From Lewinellaceae bacterium (GTDB lineage: Bacteria > Bacteroidota > Bacteroidia > Chitinophagales > Saprospiraceae), in the NCBI GenBank assembly GCA_020636375.1, contig JACJXZ010000002.1, positions 806,001 through 870,000 of the forward strand: a stretch of 64,000 nt of DNA, given 5' to 3'. The notes under the pieces are model-generated. The model did no database searches. It saw only the letters and a program-made list of their open reading frames with translations, and was not told where the DNA came from. The position numbers and the translations under genes are program-made. Positions 7,085 to 15,830 of the stretch are shown here, one piece after another (positions within the stretch are counted from its first letter, which is position 1; the number at the start of each line of letters is the position of its first letter).

Positions 7085-9520
7085 ATGCAGATCGTAAAGT
7101 TTTTGGCCGCCGCCGGGCTGTCCGTCGCAATGGCACTCATCGCCAACACTCACCAGCCGTTCGGGTCGCAGCTGCCTGCCCTGGGGCCTCTGTTCAGCCC
7201 CTTTGCAGGTTTCTGGCAGAACGCCGAACCCGTCGGGGCCGGGCCGGCGCCGGCACGCTCCTTCCCCCAGCTGGAAGCGCCGGTGCGGATAGCTTTCGAC
7301 GAACACATGGCGCCCCACATTTTCGCCGGGAACCTGCACGACGCGGCCTTCGCGCAGGGTTATGTCACCGCCCGGGACCGCCTGTGGCAAATGGACTTCA
7401 TCACGCGCGCAGCCGTAGGGCGCATTTCGGAGGTTATCGGGGAGCGGGCGCTCGAATACGACCGCACGCAGCGCCGAAAGGGCATGCTGCTGGCCGCCGA
7501 AAATGCGCTCCAAGCCTGGAGCCGCTCTTCTGACGAACTGGCCCTGCTCAATGCTTATTCGGACGGCGTCAACGCTTACATCCAATCGCTTCGCCCGGCC
7601 GATTATCCACTGGAGTACAAACTGATGGGCTACGCGCCGGAACCCTGGGCGCCCCTGAAGTGCGCCATGCTCTTCAAATATATGGCCGAAAGCCTCTGTT
7701 TCCGCAACTCCGACATCCCGGCATCCAATACCCTCGCTCTCCTGGGAGAAGAACGCTTCGCCGAGCTGTTCCCGGAATATGATCCGCAGCAGTCGCCCGT
7801 CATTCCGGAAACCGTGGCCTGGGATTTCGACCCCCTGCCCCTCAAACACGAAGCGGCCGCCCCTGCTGAAATGATGAGCGAGCTGATCCGCCACCGGCAG
7901 CTGCCGCAGGCGCCGGAAGGCATCGGCAGCAACAACTGGGCGGTGGCAGGCAGCAAAACAGCAACGGGAAAGCCCATCCTCTGCAACGACCCCCACCTCG
8001 GGCTGCGCCTGCCGGCCATCTGGTACGAGGTGCAGTTGTCGATACCGGGGATCAACGCCTACGGGGTCTCCCTGCCCGGAGTGCCGGGCATCATCATCGG
8101 GTTCAATGAACAGGCCGCCTGGGGAGTGACCAACGTCGGCCACGACGTACTCGACTGGTACAAGATCAAATGGGCGGACGAACAGAAAAACACCTACTAC
8201 TACGGCGGGCAAACCCGCGAGGTTAGCCGCCTGGTCGAAGTGATCCAGGTCCGCGGCCGCAAGGAACCGGTGCTGGATACGGTCAAATACACCGTCTGGG
8301 GGCCGGTGGTTCACGAAGGGGAAGGCCCGCGGCAGGATCTGGCCATGCACTGGCTGGCACTCGACACTCCCTCCCCCAAGCCGTTTTACGAGATCGGCAC
8401 CTTCCTCGGGCTGATGAAAGCCACCGGGGCTGAGGATTATGCCGCCGCCCTGAGAGCCTACGAAAGCCCCGCTCAGAATTTCGCCTTTGCCAGCAGCGCA
8501 GGCGACATCGCCATCACGGTCAACGGCAGCCTGCCCCTGAAAAGGGCCGGGCAGGGCCGGTTCGTACAGGACGGCAGCGATCCCGAAAATGCCTGGTATG
8601 GCTTTATCCCCCGGGACCAGATTCCCCAGGTTCGCAACCCGGAGCGCGGCTTCGTCTCTTCGGCCAACCAAAACTCCACCGGGCCGGAATATCCCTACTA
8701 CTACACCGGCAAGTTCGACCACTACCGGGGGCGGTACATCAACCGGCGGCTCGAAGAGATGGACAGCATCACCGTCGAAGACATGATGGCCCTCCAACTG
8801 GACAATTACAGCATACTGGCGGAAGAAGGAGCGCCCCTCCTGCTGGCGCTGCTGGATTCTACCGCTTCCAGCCTCCGCAGCCACCCCGACGTCATGGCGC
8901 TTCGCCGGTGGGATTTCCGTTTCGAAAAGGACGCCGCCGCCCCCGTCCTGTTCGACCGGTGGCTGGACGAAGCCCATAAGGCCGCCTTCGACGAGCTCTC
9001 TGCCCTGGAGGATTCCCTGGAGGTGATCCTGCCCGAGAAATGGCTGCTGCTGAGCCTGATGCGCTCACAGCCCGGCCACAAAATATTTGACCTTCAGGGA
9101 ACAGAAGCCCGGGAGGACGCCGCCCAGGTGGTGCGCCTGTCCCTGGAAAAAGCCCTGGAAGAAGGAAACGGGAACGGGCAAACCTGGAGCGCCTACAAGA
9201 ACACGCAGGCCAACCACCTGGCGCGCATCGGGCCTTTTTCCTCCGGCTTCATCGACGTCGGCGGGTTTGGAGACGCGCCCAACGCCATTAAACCGGACCA
9301 CGGCCCGTCCTGGCGCATGGTGGTCGACCTGAGCGAGCCGGTCCGCGCCTACGGCATTTATCCCGGCGGACAATCCGGCAACCCGGGCAGCCCCTACTAC
9401 CAGAGCATGATCGGGCAGTGGGCAGCAGGCCAGTACAACGAGCTCTTCCTGATGAAAGGGCCGGGCGACCGCAGCCGGCCCATCCGGTTTATGGAGGAGT
9501 TTGGGGCGAAGACGGAGTAA
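7085..9520 (+). CDS. Penicillin acylase family Ntn hydrolase
   Basis: 811-residue exported amidase precursor of the penicillin/acyl-homoserine-lactone acylase group. I start at ATG 7085, which gives an N-terminal hydrophobic signal (MQIVKFLAAAGLSVAMALIA). The N-terminal chain contains AFAQGYVTARDRLWQMDFITRAAVGRISE. The autocatalytic junction is IGSNNWAV, with Ser282 as the expected nucleophile that becomes the N-terminus of the beta chain. PHLGLRLPAIWYEVQL, WGVTNVGHDVLDWY and GQSGNPGSPYY near the C-terminus are family hallmarks. Possible substrates are N-acyl homoserine lactones or other N-acyl amides; the sequence does not decide. It is divergent from a lipoprotein gene. Confidence 0.92.
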   Translation: MQIVKFLAAAGLSVAMALIANTHQPFGSQLPALGPLFSPFAGFWQNAEPVGAGPAPARSFPQLEAPVRIAFDEHMAPHIFAGNLHDAAFAQGYVTARDRLWQMDFITRAAVGRISEVIGERALEYDRTQRRKGMLLAAENALQAWSRSSDELALLNAYSDGVNAYIQSLRPADYPLEYKLMGYAPEPWAPLKCAMLFKYMAESLCFRNSDIPASNTLALLGEERFAELFPEYDPQQSPVIPETVAWDFDPLPLKHEAAAPAEMMSELIRHRQLPQAPEGIGSNNWAVAGSKTATGKPILCNDPHLGLRLPAIWYEVQLSIPGINAYGVSLPGVPGIIIGFNEQAAWGVTNVGHDVLDWYKIKWADEQKNTYYYGGQTREVSRLVEVIQVRGRKEPVLDTVKYTVWGPVVHEGEGPRQDLAMHWLALDTPSPKPFYEIGTFLGLMKATGAEDYAAALRAYESPAQNFAFASSAGDIAITVNGSLPLKRAGQGRFVQDGSDPENAWYGFIPRDQIPQVRNPERGFVSSANQNSTGPEYPYYYTGKFDHYRGRYINRRLEEMDSITVEDMMALQLDNYSILAEEGAPLLLALLDSTASSLRSHPDVMALRRWDFRFEKDAAAPVLFDRWLDEAHKAAFDELSALEDSLEVILPEKWLLLSLMRSQPGHKIFDLQGTEAREDAAQVVRLSLEKALEEGNGNGQTWSAYKNTQANHLARIGPFSSGFIDVGGFGDAPNAIKPDHGPSWRMVVDLSEPVRAYGIYPGGQSGNPGSPYYQSMIGQWAAGQYNELFLMKGPGDRSRPIRFMEEFGAKTE

Positions 9521-9609
9521 GGGCGGGATGGTTTTATGGTTATATGGTTAAGCAACCCGCTGCAAATAATGATACAGGAAACCGACTCTAAGCCCCCGTT
9601 AATCAGTCA

Positions 9610-9645
9610 TTCACTAATTCACTAATTCACTAATTCACTAATTCA
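9610..9645. repeat. Short tandem repeat (TTCACTAAT x4)
   Basis: Four copies of the 9-bp unit TTCACTAAT lie in the 140-bp gap before the next gene, ending about 15 bp before its start codon. Copy number could vary by slippage. Confidence 0.8.
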
Positions 9646-9660
9646 GTCCATGCACTTATC

Positions 9661-10041
9661 ATGAAAACCCTGACATATACCCTCTCCCTCATCGTCCTCG
9701 GCACCGTGCTCCAGTACTTCCTGCCCTGGTGGTCTCTGCCGTTTGCCGCCTTCGTGCTGGCTCTTGGTTTCCGCCTTTCGCCCGGGCAGGCCCTGGGCGC
9801 CGGCTTTCTGGGCGCCGCCCTGCTGTGGGGCGGGTACGCTGCCTACATCAATGTTTTGAACGAAGGCATCCTGGCGGCCCGCATGGGCGGCCTGTTCGGC
9901 GGGCTGGGGCCGGGCATGATGGTGCTGCTGACGGCAACCTTAGGCGGTTTGTTCGGCGCTTTGGGTGCCTGGACGGGCAGCCTGGCGAAGCAAGCCTTCT
10001 TTTCGTCGGATAAATTTGCAGGCCGGGCCAGAGGCCTTTAA
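9661..10041 (+). CDS. Small integral membrane protein, unknown
   Basis: 126 residues, almost entirely hydrophobic, with about four predicted membrane spans (roughly 4-20, 23-42, 45-65 and 85-108) separated by short Gly-rich turns (GLFGGLGPGMM, GGLFGALGAWTG). No signal peptide apart from the first span and no catalytic motif. I do not recognise a family. It precedes a 2TM-domain gene in the same direction with a 99-bp gap, so the two may be co-transcribed. Confidence 0.7.
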   Translation: MKTLTYTLSLIVLGTVLQYFLPWWSLPFAAFVLALGFRLSPGQALGAGFLGAALLWGGYAAYINVLNEGILAARMGGLFGGLGPGMMVLLTATLGGLFGALGAWTGSLAKQAFFSSDKFAGRARGL

Positions 10042-10140
10042 ATTGGGGCCGAAAGGGCGCTGGCAGCGGTATTGGTTATTAGCCACGCTCTCTGGCTTAA
10101 GCCGGCGATTTCCGGCAACAACTGATGAAATCATTTACCC

Positions 10141-10497
10141 ATGTCCGACTACGAATACCGGGCGGCTCGCCGCCAACGCAAGATAAAGAACTACTTCCGG
10201 AGGATTGCCTTCTACGGCGCCCTGACTGCCATCCTGGCGCTGGTCAATATCTTCACTTATTCCGGCACGCTGTGGTTCCACTGGGCCATACTGGGTTTCG
10301 GCATTGACCTCCTGGTCAAGTATTTTGTGATCTTTGGCGTCCCCGGCATCGGGCCTACCGATGAGGACTGGGAAGCGGAGGAACTGGAAAAAGAGATCCG
10401 CCGCCTCGAAGCCGGCCGGCAGAAGGAAGATGAACTGGAACTGCGGGAACTGGAACGGCCCCGGCCGAAGGCCTGGGACGAGGATGAGTTGGTTTGA
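10141..10497 (+). CDS. 2TM domain protein
   Basis: 118-residue membrane protein with the 2TM domain found in many Bacteroidota regulators and short proteins. It has a basic N-terminus (YRAARRQRKIKNYFRRIAFYGALT), two membrane spans (about 22-40 and 46-66), and an acidic, charged C-terminal coiled-coil-like tail (EDWEAEELEKEIRRLEAGRQKEDELELRELERPRP). No DNA-binding domain is fused to it. Function of the domain is unknown. It ends next to the ATCCTGTC repeat block. Confidence 0.82.
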   Translation: MSDYEYRAARRQRKIKNYFRRIAFYGALTAILALVNIFTYSGTLWFHWAILGFGIDLLVKYFVIFGVPGIGPTDEDWEAEELEKEIRRLEAGRQKEDELELRELERPRPKAWDEDELV

Positions 10498-10506
10498 GCA
10501 GGGGTT

Positions 10507-10833
10507 GTGCCACCCCAAAATCCTGACAATCCTGTACATCCTGTCTACAGCCCCCGTCAATCCCCCCGAAGGAGGGAAGTCGTTAAAACAGACCAAGCCC
10601 CCAAAACCTGTTGATCTGTCCATCCTGTTAATCCCTGCCGGCCTTGCGGCCACGCAGGCGGGCTGTCTCCCCCAGCATCAAGCCCCCAATCCTGTCCATC
10701 CTGTCCATCCTGTCTCCCCCGGCATCAAGCCCCCAATCCTGTCCATCCTGTCTCCCCCGGCATCAAGCCCCCAATCCTGTCCATCCTGTCCATCCTGTCT
10801 CCCCGGCATCGAGCCCCCAATCCTGTCCAATCT
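10507..10833. repeat. ATCCTGTCC-type tandem repeat block between convergent genes
   Basis: Irregular tandem copies of a CAATCCTGTCCATCCTG unit interleaved with CCCCCGGCATCAAGCCC, filling the gap between the convergent 2TM and UbiD genes. A GC-rich palindrome sits at 10633-10662. The same ATCCTGT words occur at 1690-2010 beside another gene end. No coding frame is credible here; the open plus-strand frames (repeating NPVHPVHPV) are repeat translations. Confidence 0.75.
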
Positions 10834-12663
10834 TCATATCAGCCCCTCCAACTCCCCTCCCCTGGCAAACATCCTGTCCACTTTTTCCTTCACCCTTTTG
10901 TCCCCGATCAAAGGCGGCGCGTGGTGCGGCTTGATGCGGGCGTCGATGATGACAGGCCCGTGGCAGCCCCAGTGCTTGTGCTCGGTGAAGGCCTTCACCC
11001 CATGGATGTCATGAGACGGGTTGGCCCGGGTGAACGTCGCCCAGAGGAAGTTGTTCAGGGTAGCGCCGAGGAAGGCACTGTCGTCGCACAGGACGATCAG
11101 GGGGACGCCGTCCAGGGGGAAGCGCTCCAGGTCTTTAGCCAGCAGCTCGCCATCTTTATAGGAACGCTCATCGGAAAAGGCCGGCCCTTCGATCGCCAGG
11201 ATGCCGGGCTGGGCAAAACGGGGGTTGTGATAGCCCTCCGGCAGGCTGAAGCCGGCGGGCAGTTCTGCCGCCAGTGTCCGCTTTTTGTCTCCGCAGCAGG
11301 CAACCACCACTTTCGAGCCGGCGTTCCAGCCGGTACCGGAATAATCGAGGGTGTCAATGGTGGTTTTGGTCTGGAAATGGAGGTCGCGCGTCCAGTCCAC
11401 CCGTTCCAGCACGTGGCGGAAGAAAGCGGCGATGTCATGGGTATTCAGCCCCGGGCTGTCGCCCTGGGCGGCGATGAAGAGGAACTTGGCCAGGGAGGTC
11501 TGCCCCGAGCCCAGGATGCGGTTGGCCTGGGTGAGGATCTCCTCGGGCCTGCGTTCCCGGAAGGGCATATAGCGCTCGCTGCCGATGGCCAGCAGCAGGG
11601 GATGGACGCCGGCGGCATCGACCGCGTTGATCTCCGCAATGCCCGGGAACTCCTGAGGCGTCAGGAGCTTGACCAGCTCGTGGATGAGGTAGCCGAAGCT
11701 GGAGTCCTCCTGCGGCGGGCGGCCCACCACGGTGAAATGCCAGACGGCATTTTTGCGATGGTACACCTCTTCAACTTCCATTACCGGGAAGTCGTGCCGC
11801 AGGCTGTAGTACCCGAGGTGGTCGCCAAAGGGCCCTTCCGGCTTTTTTTCTCCCTTGCGGATGATGCCGGTGATCACAAAATCAGCGTCAGCGGACAGGA
11901 TGTGGCCCCGGCGCCGGAGGTAGCGAAACCGGCGGCCGCCCAGCATGCCGGCAAAGGTCAGCTCGGACAGCCCCTCCGGCATGGGCATGATGGCGGCAAA
12001 AGCATGAGAAGGCGGCCCGCCTACGAAGATGGAAGCCCGGAAGGGTTCGTCGCTGGCGTTGTATTGGGTGTGGTGAACCCCGATGCCCCGGTGAATCTGG
12101 TAGTGCATGCCCACTTCCTTATCCGGAACATAGTCGTTGCCGGACAGCTGTATGCGGTACATGCCCAGGTTGGACTGCATGATGTTGCGGCTGCCCGGCG
12201 GCAGGGTCAGCACCTGCGGCAGGGTGACGAAAGCGCCCCCGTCCATCGGCCAGGATTTGATCTGAGGCACCTGGCTCACCGTCGTCCGCCCGTACAGGAT
12301 GGGCGCCCCCAGGGGGCGGCGCAGGGGCAGGGCCGACAGGGCGGTGAACGGCGCCGAGAGGTACCGGAAGGGGTTCTTAAAAAAATTCGCCGGGTCCGCC
12401 TTCAGCTCGATCACCTTCTGCACTTTCTTCAGGGTGTGGCGGAAGAGGAACTCCGTCCGCTCAAACGTGCCGTAAATATTGGACACGGCGGGAAAAGGGC
12501 TGCCCTTGACCCGCTCGAAAAAGAGAGCCGGCCCCTGCGCCTCGTAGACGCGCCGGTGAATCTCGGCTATCTCCAGATCGGGGTCAAGCTCGGTTCTGAT
12601 CCGTACCAGCTTGCCGTTCATCTCCAGGTCGCGAACGGCTGCCATCATGCTGTGGTGGGACAT
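10834..12663 (-). CDS. UbiD family decarboxylase
   Basis: 609-residue enzyme of the UbiD family, prenylated-FMN-dependent (de)carboxylases acting on aromatic or unsaturated acids, including ubiquinone and menaquinone precursors. The start ATG at 12663 gives MSHHSMMAAVRDLEMNGKLVRI, the usual UbiD opening; extending upstream would translate a TG microsatellite into a Thr-His run and is rejected. GGAFVTLPQVLTLPPGSRNIMQSNLGMYRIQL and EGPFGDHLGYYSLRHDFPVMEV, with the conserved Glu and Asp, mark the active site. It is longer than the roughly 490 residues of E. coli UbiD, with extra C-terminal sequence. No ubiX partner is in the window. Substrate is not assignable; menaquinone synthesis is plausible in this phylum. 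Confidence 0.88.
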   Translation of the reverse strand: MSHHSMMAAVRDLEMNGKLVRIRTELDPDLEIAEIHRRVYEAQGPALFFERVKGSPFPAVSNIYGTFERTEFLFRHTLKKVQKVIELKADPANFFKNPFRYLSAPFTALSALPLRRPLGAPILYGRTTVSQVPQIKSWPMDGGAFVTLPQVLTLPPGSRNIMQSNLGMYRIQLSGNDYVPDKEVGMHYQIHRGIGVHHTQYNASDEPFRASIFVGGPPSHAFAAIMPMPEGLSELTFAGMLGGRRFRYLRRRGHILSADADFVITGIIRKGEKKPEGPFGDHLGYYSLRHDFPVMEVEEVYHRKNAVWHFTVVGRPPQEDSSFGYLIHELVKLLTPQEFPGIAEINAVDAAGVHPLLLAIGSERYMPFRERRPEEILTQANRILGSGQTSLAKFLFIAAQGDSPGLNTHDIAAFFRHVLERVDWTRDLHFQTKTTIDTLDYSGTGWNAGSKVVVACCGDKKRTLAAELPAGFSLPEGYHNPRFAQPGILAIEGPAFSDERSYKDGELLAKDLERFPLDGVPLIVLCDDSAFLGATLNNFLWATFTRANPSHDIHGVKAFTEHKHWGCHGPVIIDARIKPHHAPPLIGDKRVKEKVDRMFARGGELEGLI

Positions 12664-12664
12664 G

Positions 12665-12765
<101 letters not shown>

Positions 12766-12895
12766 GGAGGTAGAATGCCGGGTTACAGGCTGGACGCCAG
12801 GTCTTTCTCCGGCATTACGAATGCACCAATGCACCAATGCACAACTCAATCCAACAAAGATACTTCGCCAAAGTTGGTAAGAAAAATGTCAGGAA

Positions 12896-13957
12896 TCACC
12901 GCAGGAAGAACCCATGCCGGAACGGGTCTTCCGGGTCGACGAGGAATTCGTGCTGCCCGGTGATGAAAGCCGTGCCCTCCACGCAGGGAATAACCGCCCG
13001 GTAAGGCCCATACTGTTCCTCCCGGATGATGCTGCCGGTGAAAACACTGCCGGTGATGCTTTCCACCGTCATTGCCTCCCCGACGGTGACTTCTCCCCGG
13101 GCGTAGTGGATGGGCAGCCGCCCGGAAAGCCCTGAGCCGGTGGGGCAGCGGTCGACTTCCCCTTCGGCGAAGACGCAGACGTTGCGGCTGCCGATGCCTT
13201 CGGTTACCGGCGCGCCGATGAAAATGGTTCCGTACAGGAAGCTCAGGTCCGGCTCGAACGGGTGCTCGACGGGCTGGGGCGAGGCCATCACTGCCCGTTT
13301 GATGGCCATGCCGGCTTCTATGATTCGGCGGTAATGGGCGGGCGTGAGTTCCAATCCGATCTGGCCCGCATCGACATAGGCGTAATAGGCGCCGCCGTAG
13401 GCCAGGTCGTACCGGATGGGGCCCAGGCCGGGCACGTCCACCTCCAAATCCAGCCCTGCCACAAAGGAAGGGACGCCGTGGAAATATGCGCCTCTTATCT
13501 TCCCATCTTCCACCCGGACAAAAGCCTGCAGCCGCCCGCAGGGCGCATCGATAACCACCGGCGTTTCCGGTGCCCGCCGGTCCACCCACCCCATCTGCGC
13601 CGCCAGGATGGCGATGGCGATGGTAGCGTGGCCGCACATGGTGCTGTAGCCTTCGTTGTGCAGGAAGAGGATGCCGAAATCGGCGCCTTCGTCGTTGGGC
13701 GGCAGCAGCAGGCAGCCGTACATGTCGGCATGGCCGCGTGGTTCGTGCATCAGGGCGCGGCGCAGGTGGTCGTAATTGTCGCGTACGTAACGGCGGTATT
13801 CCAGGACGTTGTTGCCGCGCAGGGGCGGGAAACCGTCCAGGATCACCCGGAGAGGCTCGCCCCCGGTATGCAGGTCGATGGTGCGGATGCGCAGCCAGGG
13901 GGCAGGGGGAGCAAAGCGTTGTTGCTTTTGGATGCGTTGGTAGGCGGTGGGCATCAT
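12896..13957 (-). CDS. Proline racemase-fold enzyme, probable trans-3-hydroxy-L-proline dehydratase
   Basis: 353 residues of the proline racemase / hydroxyproline epimerase / trans-3-hydroxyproline dehydratase family. The N-terminus has RTIDLHTGGEPLRV, and the first active-site Cys is in STMCGHATIA (Cys108). The second site reads DRCPTGSG, with Thr273 where racemases and epimerases carry Cys. From family knowledge a Cys/Thr pair marks trans-3-hydroxy-L-proline dehydratase rather than a racemase, so dehydration to pyrroline-2-carboxylate is the better guess. It abuts the Uma2 gene directly upstream. A DHDPS-type aldolase at 39460-40356 could act in hydroxyproline breakdown, but it is 25 kb away. 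Confidence 0.85.
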   Translation of the reverse strand: MMPTAYQRIQKQQRFAPPAPWLRIRTIDLHTGGEPLRVILDGFPPLRGNNVLEYRRYVRDNYDHLRRALMHEPRGHADMYGCLLLPPNDEGADFGILFLHNEGYSTMCGHATIAIAILAAQMGWVDRRAPETPVVIDAPCGRLQAFVRVEDGKIRGAYFHGVPSFVAGLDLEVDVPGLGPIRYDLAYGGAYYAYVDAGQIGLELTPAHYRRIIEAGMAIKRAVMASPQPVEHPFEPDLSFLYGTIFIGAPVTEGIGSRNVCVFAEGEVDRCPTGSGLSGRLPIHYARGEVTVGEAMTVESITGSVFTGSIIREEQYGPYRAVIPCVEGTAFITGQHEFLVDPEDPFRHGFFLR

Positions 13958-14593
13958 TTACAAAGCGAGCGTACCTTTATAAACCTCCTGCACGCTCAGC
14001 TGCCGGCCCTGAACGGAAAAGCGATCCCCCGGCTTCTCGTAGGCGATTTCCAGCCATTTGTCATGGCCCTCCAGCCGCTCCATGACCGTAATGCGGGGCC
14101 GTTCGCTGTCGACGTACAGGATTTGCTGTAAAGAAGGAATCTGCTTGTAACAGGGCAACTTTTCGCCCCAGTCGCGCACACGAGTAGTGCTGGATAGGAC
14201 TTCGAACAGGACAAGGGGAGTCAGCTCGGCGGTCATGCCGGGGCGGTATTCGTAAAATTTGGCGGGCAGTTGAATCACACAACCATCCGGGTTGAAAACG
14301 GCATTATTGCAATCGGGGATACAAACCGGGCGGTTGCTGTTTCCAAACCGTACTTCCTGTCCCTGAAAAATCGTCTGCAACAGGAACATTAGTTTGTTAG
14401 TAATATCCGAATGGATATCCGATTCATAACTCATTGCAGCAATGATTTCATTGTTATAAAAATCCACCCGGTACGCTGCCTCTTCGAGCAGGGCCCAATA
14501 CTCCTCTTCCGTGCCCGGGAAACGGACGGGCTGCCCGCCGCCGAGGTCGGCCAGTTCCTGATTGGTGCGTGGAAATCTGGTAGTTATTGACAT
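13958..14593 (-). CDS. Uma2 family (DUF820) putative restriction-type endonuclease
   Basis: 211 residues with the Uma2/DUF820 domain, a PD-(D/E)XK nuclease fold. Family marks are VDFYNNEIIAAMSYESDIHSDITNKL, CIPDCNNAVFNPDG with the predicted catalytic Asp, PLVLFEVLSSTTRVRDWGEKLPCYKQIPSLQQILYVD with the catalytic Glu, and the late Val-rich strand. Such genes often occur in many copies per genome and their biological role is unclear. It is transcribed with the racemase-fold gene: the two coding regions touch without a gap. Confidence 0.87.
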   Translation of the reverse strand: MSITTRFPRTNQELADLGGGQPVRFPGTEEEYWALLEEAAYRVDFYNNEIIAAMSYESDIHSDITNKLMFLLQTIFQGQEVRFGNSNRPVCIPDCNNAVFNPDGCVIQLPAKFYEYRPGMTAELTPLVLFEVLSSTTRVRDWGEKLPCYKQIPSLQQILYVDSERPRITVMERLEGHDKWLEIAYEKPGDRFSVQGRQLSVQEVYKGTLAL

Positions 14594-14656
14594 GAGTTAC
14601 TTTTTCCGGTTGCCTGTTCAATATACAAATTATTTAGGTCCGAGGTTGAGGGCCAA

Positions 14657-15781
14657 TTATTGTTTCACGATCCTGAATCCCATTATGCCCTCATTCGTTT
14701 CTGCTGTCAGGAAGTAAATCCCTGGTTCCCAGCCGCTGATGTCCAGCGTTTTGTCTCCGGCAAGCTGCGTCCGGTACACGAGCTGGCCGTAGGCATTGCA
14801 GGCGGCCAGGCGGGCAGAAGCGCCCCGGGTTTCGATGTGCAGCAACCCATTTGTAGGGTTGGGAAAAAAGCGTACGATAGGCCCGGCATCGGCCGCCTCG
14901 CCCGCAGCGGTGGCCTCTTCCAGCACAAACCGGTTGAAAAAGCGCCAGATCTCCACGCTGGCGTCAATATCCTGGTTGGTGACGCCGATGCTGAACGCGG
15001 CGCCGGGCCAGGTGTGGCCGCCGCCCTTGATCCGGAAGAGGGATACCTGGCGATCCCCCTCGCAGTTGTTGTAGTCGACCCGGGTGGCGGTGGAGCCGTC
15101 GAGCGGGGCAGTATCGGGCAGGTCCTGCGCTACCGGGACGGGATCGCAGCTGTTGTTCGTTGCCCAGAAATGCACCACGGTGTCGATGTTGACGCACAGG
15201 TTGGCCTGCCCTTCATAAGGCACCACGGCATCGGCCGTCCCATGGATTTCCAGGACGGGCACGGCGCGGCCGGGGGAGCAGCTGCCGAGATAGCCCGGGA
15301 CCATGCTGCCTGTCACCGAAGCGATGGCGGCGATCCGGCTGTTGAGCTCGCAGGCCAGCCGGTAGCTCATGAAGCCGCCGTTGGACATGCCGCAGGCGTA
15401 TACCCGGCGGGGGTCGATGTTGTAATTTTCCGACAGCTCATCGATCAGGGCGGCGGTGAGGCCGACATCGTCGGCGGTGCTGCCGAAATCCCAGCCTACG
15501 TTCCAGGCGCTGGCCACGCCGTTGGGGTAGCAGACAAAAAAGCCGGCGGTATCCGCCACCTCGTTCATCCCGGAGTAAAGCTCCTGCTGGAAAGCGTTCG
15601 ACCCGTAGCCGTGGAAGTTGAACACCAGAGGAAGGCCCTCGCCTGATGCATTAGCCGGGGGAATGTACAGCCGGTAGCTCCGGCTCAGCCCGTCGTGGTT
15701 GATGGTTCCAGTGACGACGTCCTGGGCGGCGGCCAGGAACGGCAGGCAGAGGGCGGCAAAAACGGTGGAGAAGTATTTCAT
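14657..15781 (-). CDS. Secreted PHB-depolymerase-like esterase with T9SS sorting domain
   Basis: 374 residues: signal peptide (1-19, ending LAAAQ), an alpha/beta-hydrolase domain of the LpqC/polyhydroxybutyrate depolymerase group, and a C-terminal Por-type sorting domain (about 303-374, starting VRFFPNPTNGLLHIE and ending GFRIVKQ). The oxyanion region NFHGYGSNA and the nucleophile elbow GMSNGG (Ser133) are visible; GGGHTWPG holds the likely catalytic His and the Asp lies before it. Several Cys are consistent with disulfides of an exported protein. Expected to cross the outer membrane by type IX secretion. Substrates might be ester polymers or feruloyl esters; the sequence does not decide. Confidence 0.9.
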   Translation of the reverse strand: MKYFSTVFAALCLPFLAAAQDVVTGTINHDGLSRSYRLYIPPANASGEGLPLVFNFHGYGSNAFQQELYSGMNEVADTAGFFVCYPNGVASAWNVGWDFGSTADDVGLTAALIDELSENYNIDPRRVYACGMSNGGFMSYRLACELNSRIAAIASVTGSMVPGYLGSCSPGRAVPVLEIHGTADAVVPYEGQANLCVNIDTVVHFWATNNSCDPVPVAQDLPDTAPLDGSTATRVDYNNCEGDRQVSLFRIKGGGHTWPGAAFSIGVTNQDIDASVEIWRFFNRFVLEEATAAGEAADAGPIVRFFPNPTNGLLHIETRGASARLAACNAYGQLVYRTQLAGDKTLDISGWEPGIYFLTAETNEGIMGFRIVKQ

Positions 15782-15830
15782 TGGTTGTATGTTGATTGAT
15801 GCAATTGAAGAAGCAGCGGGATGGGCGCGG

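Noticed and set aside
7025..8977. 650-codon minus-strand frame opposite the penicillin acylase gene
   Set aside because: No domain, while the plus strand shows the Ntn junction and family motifs.
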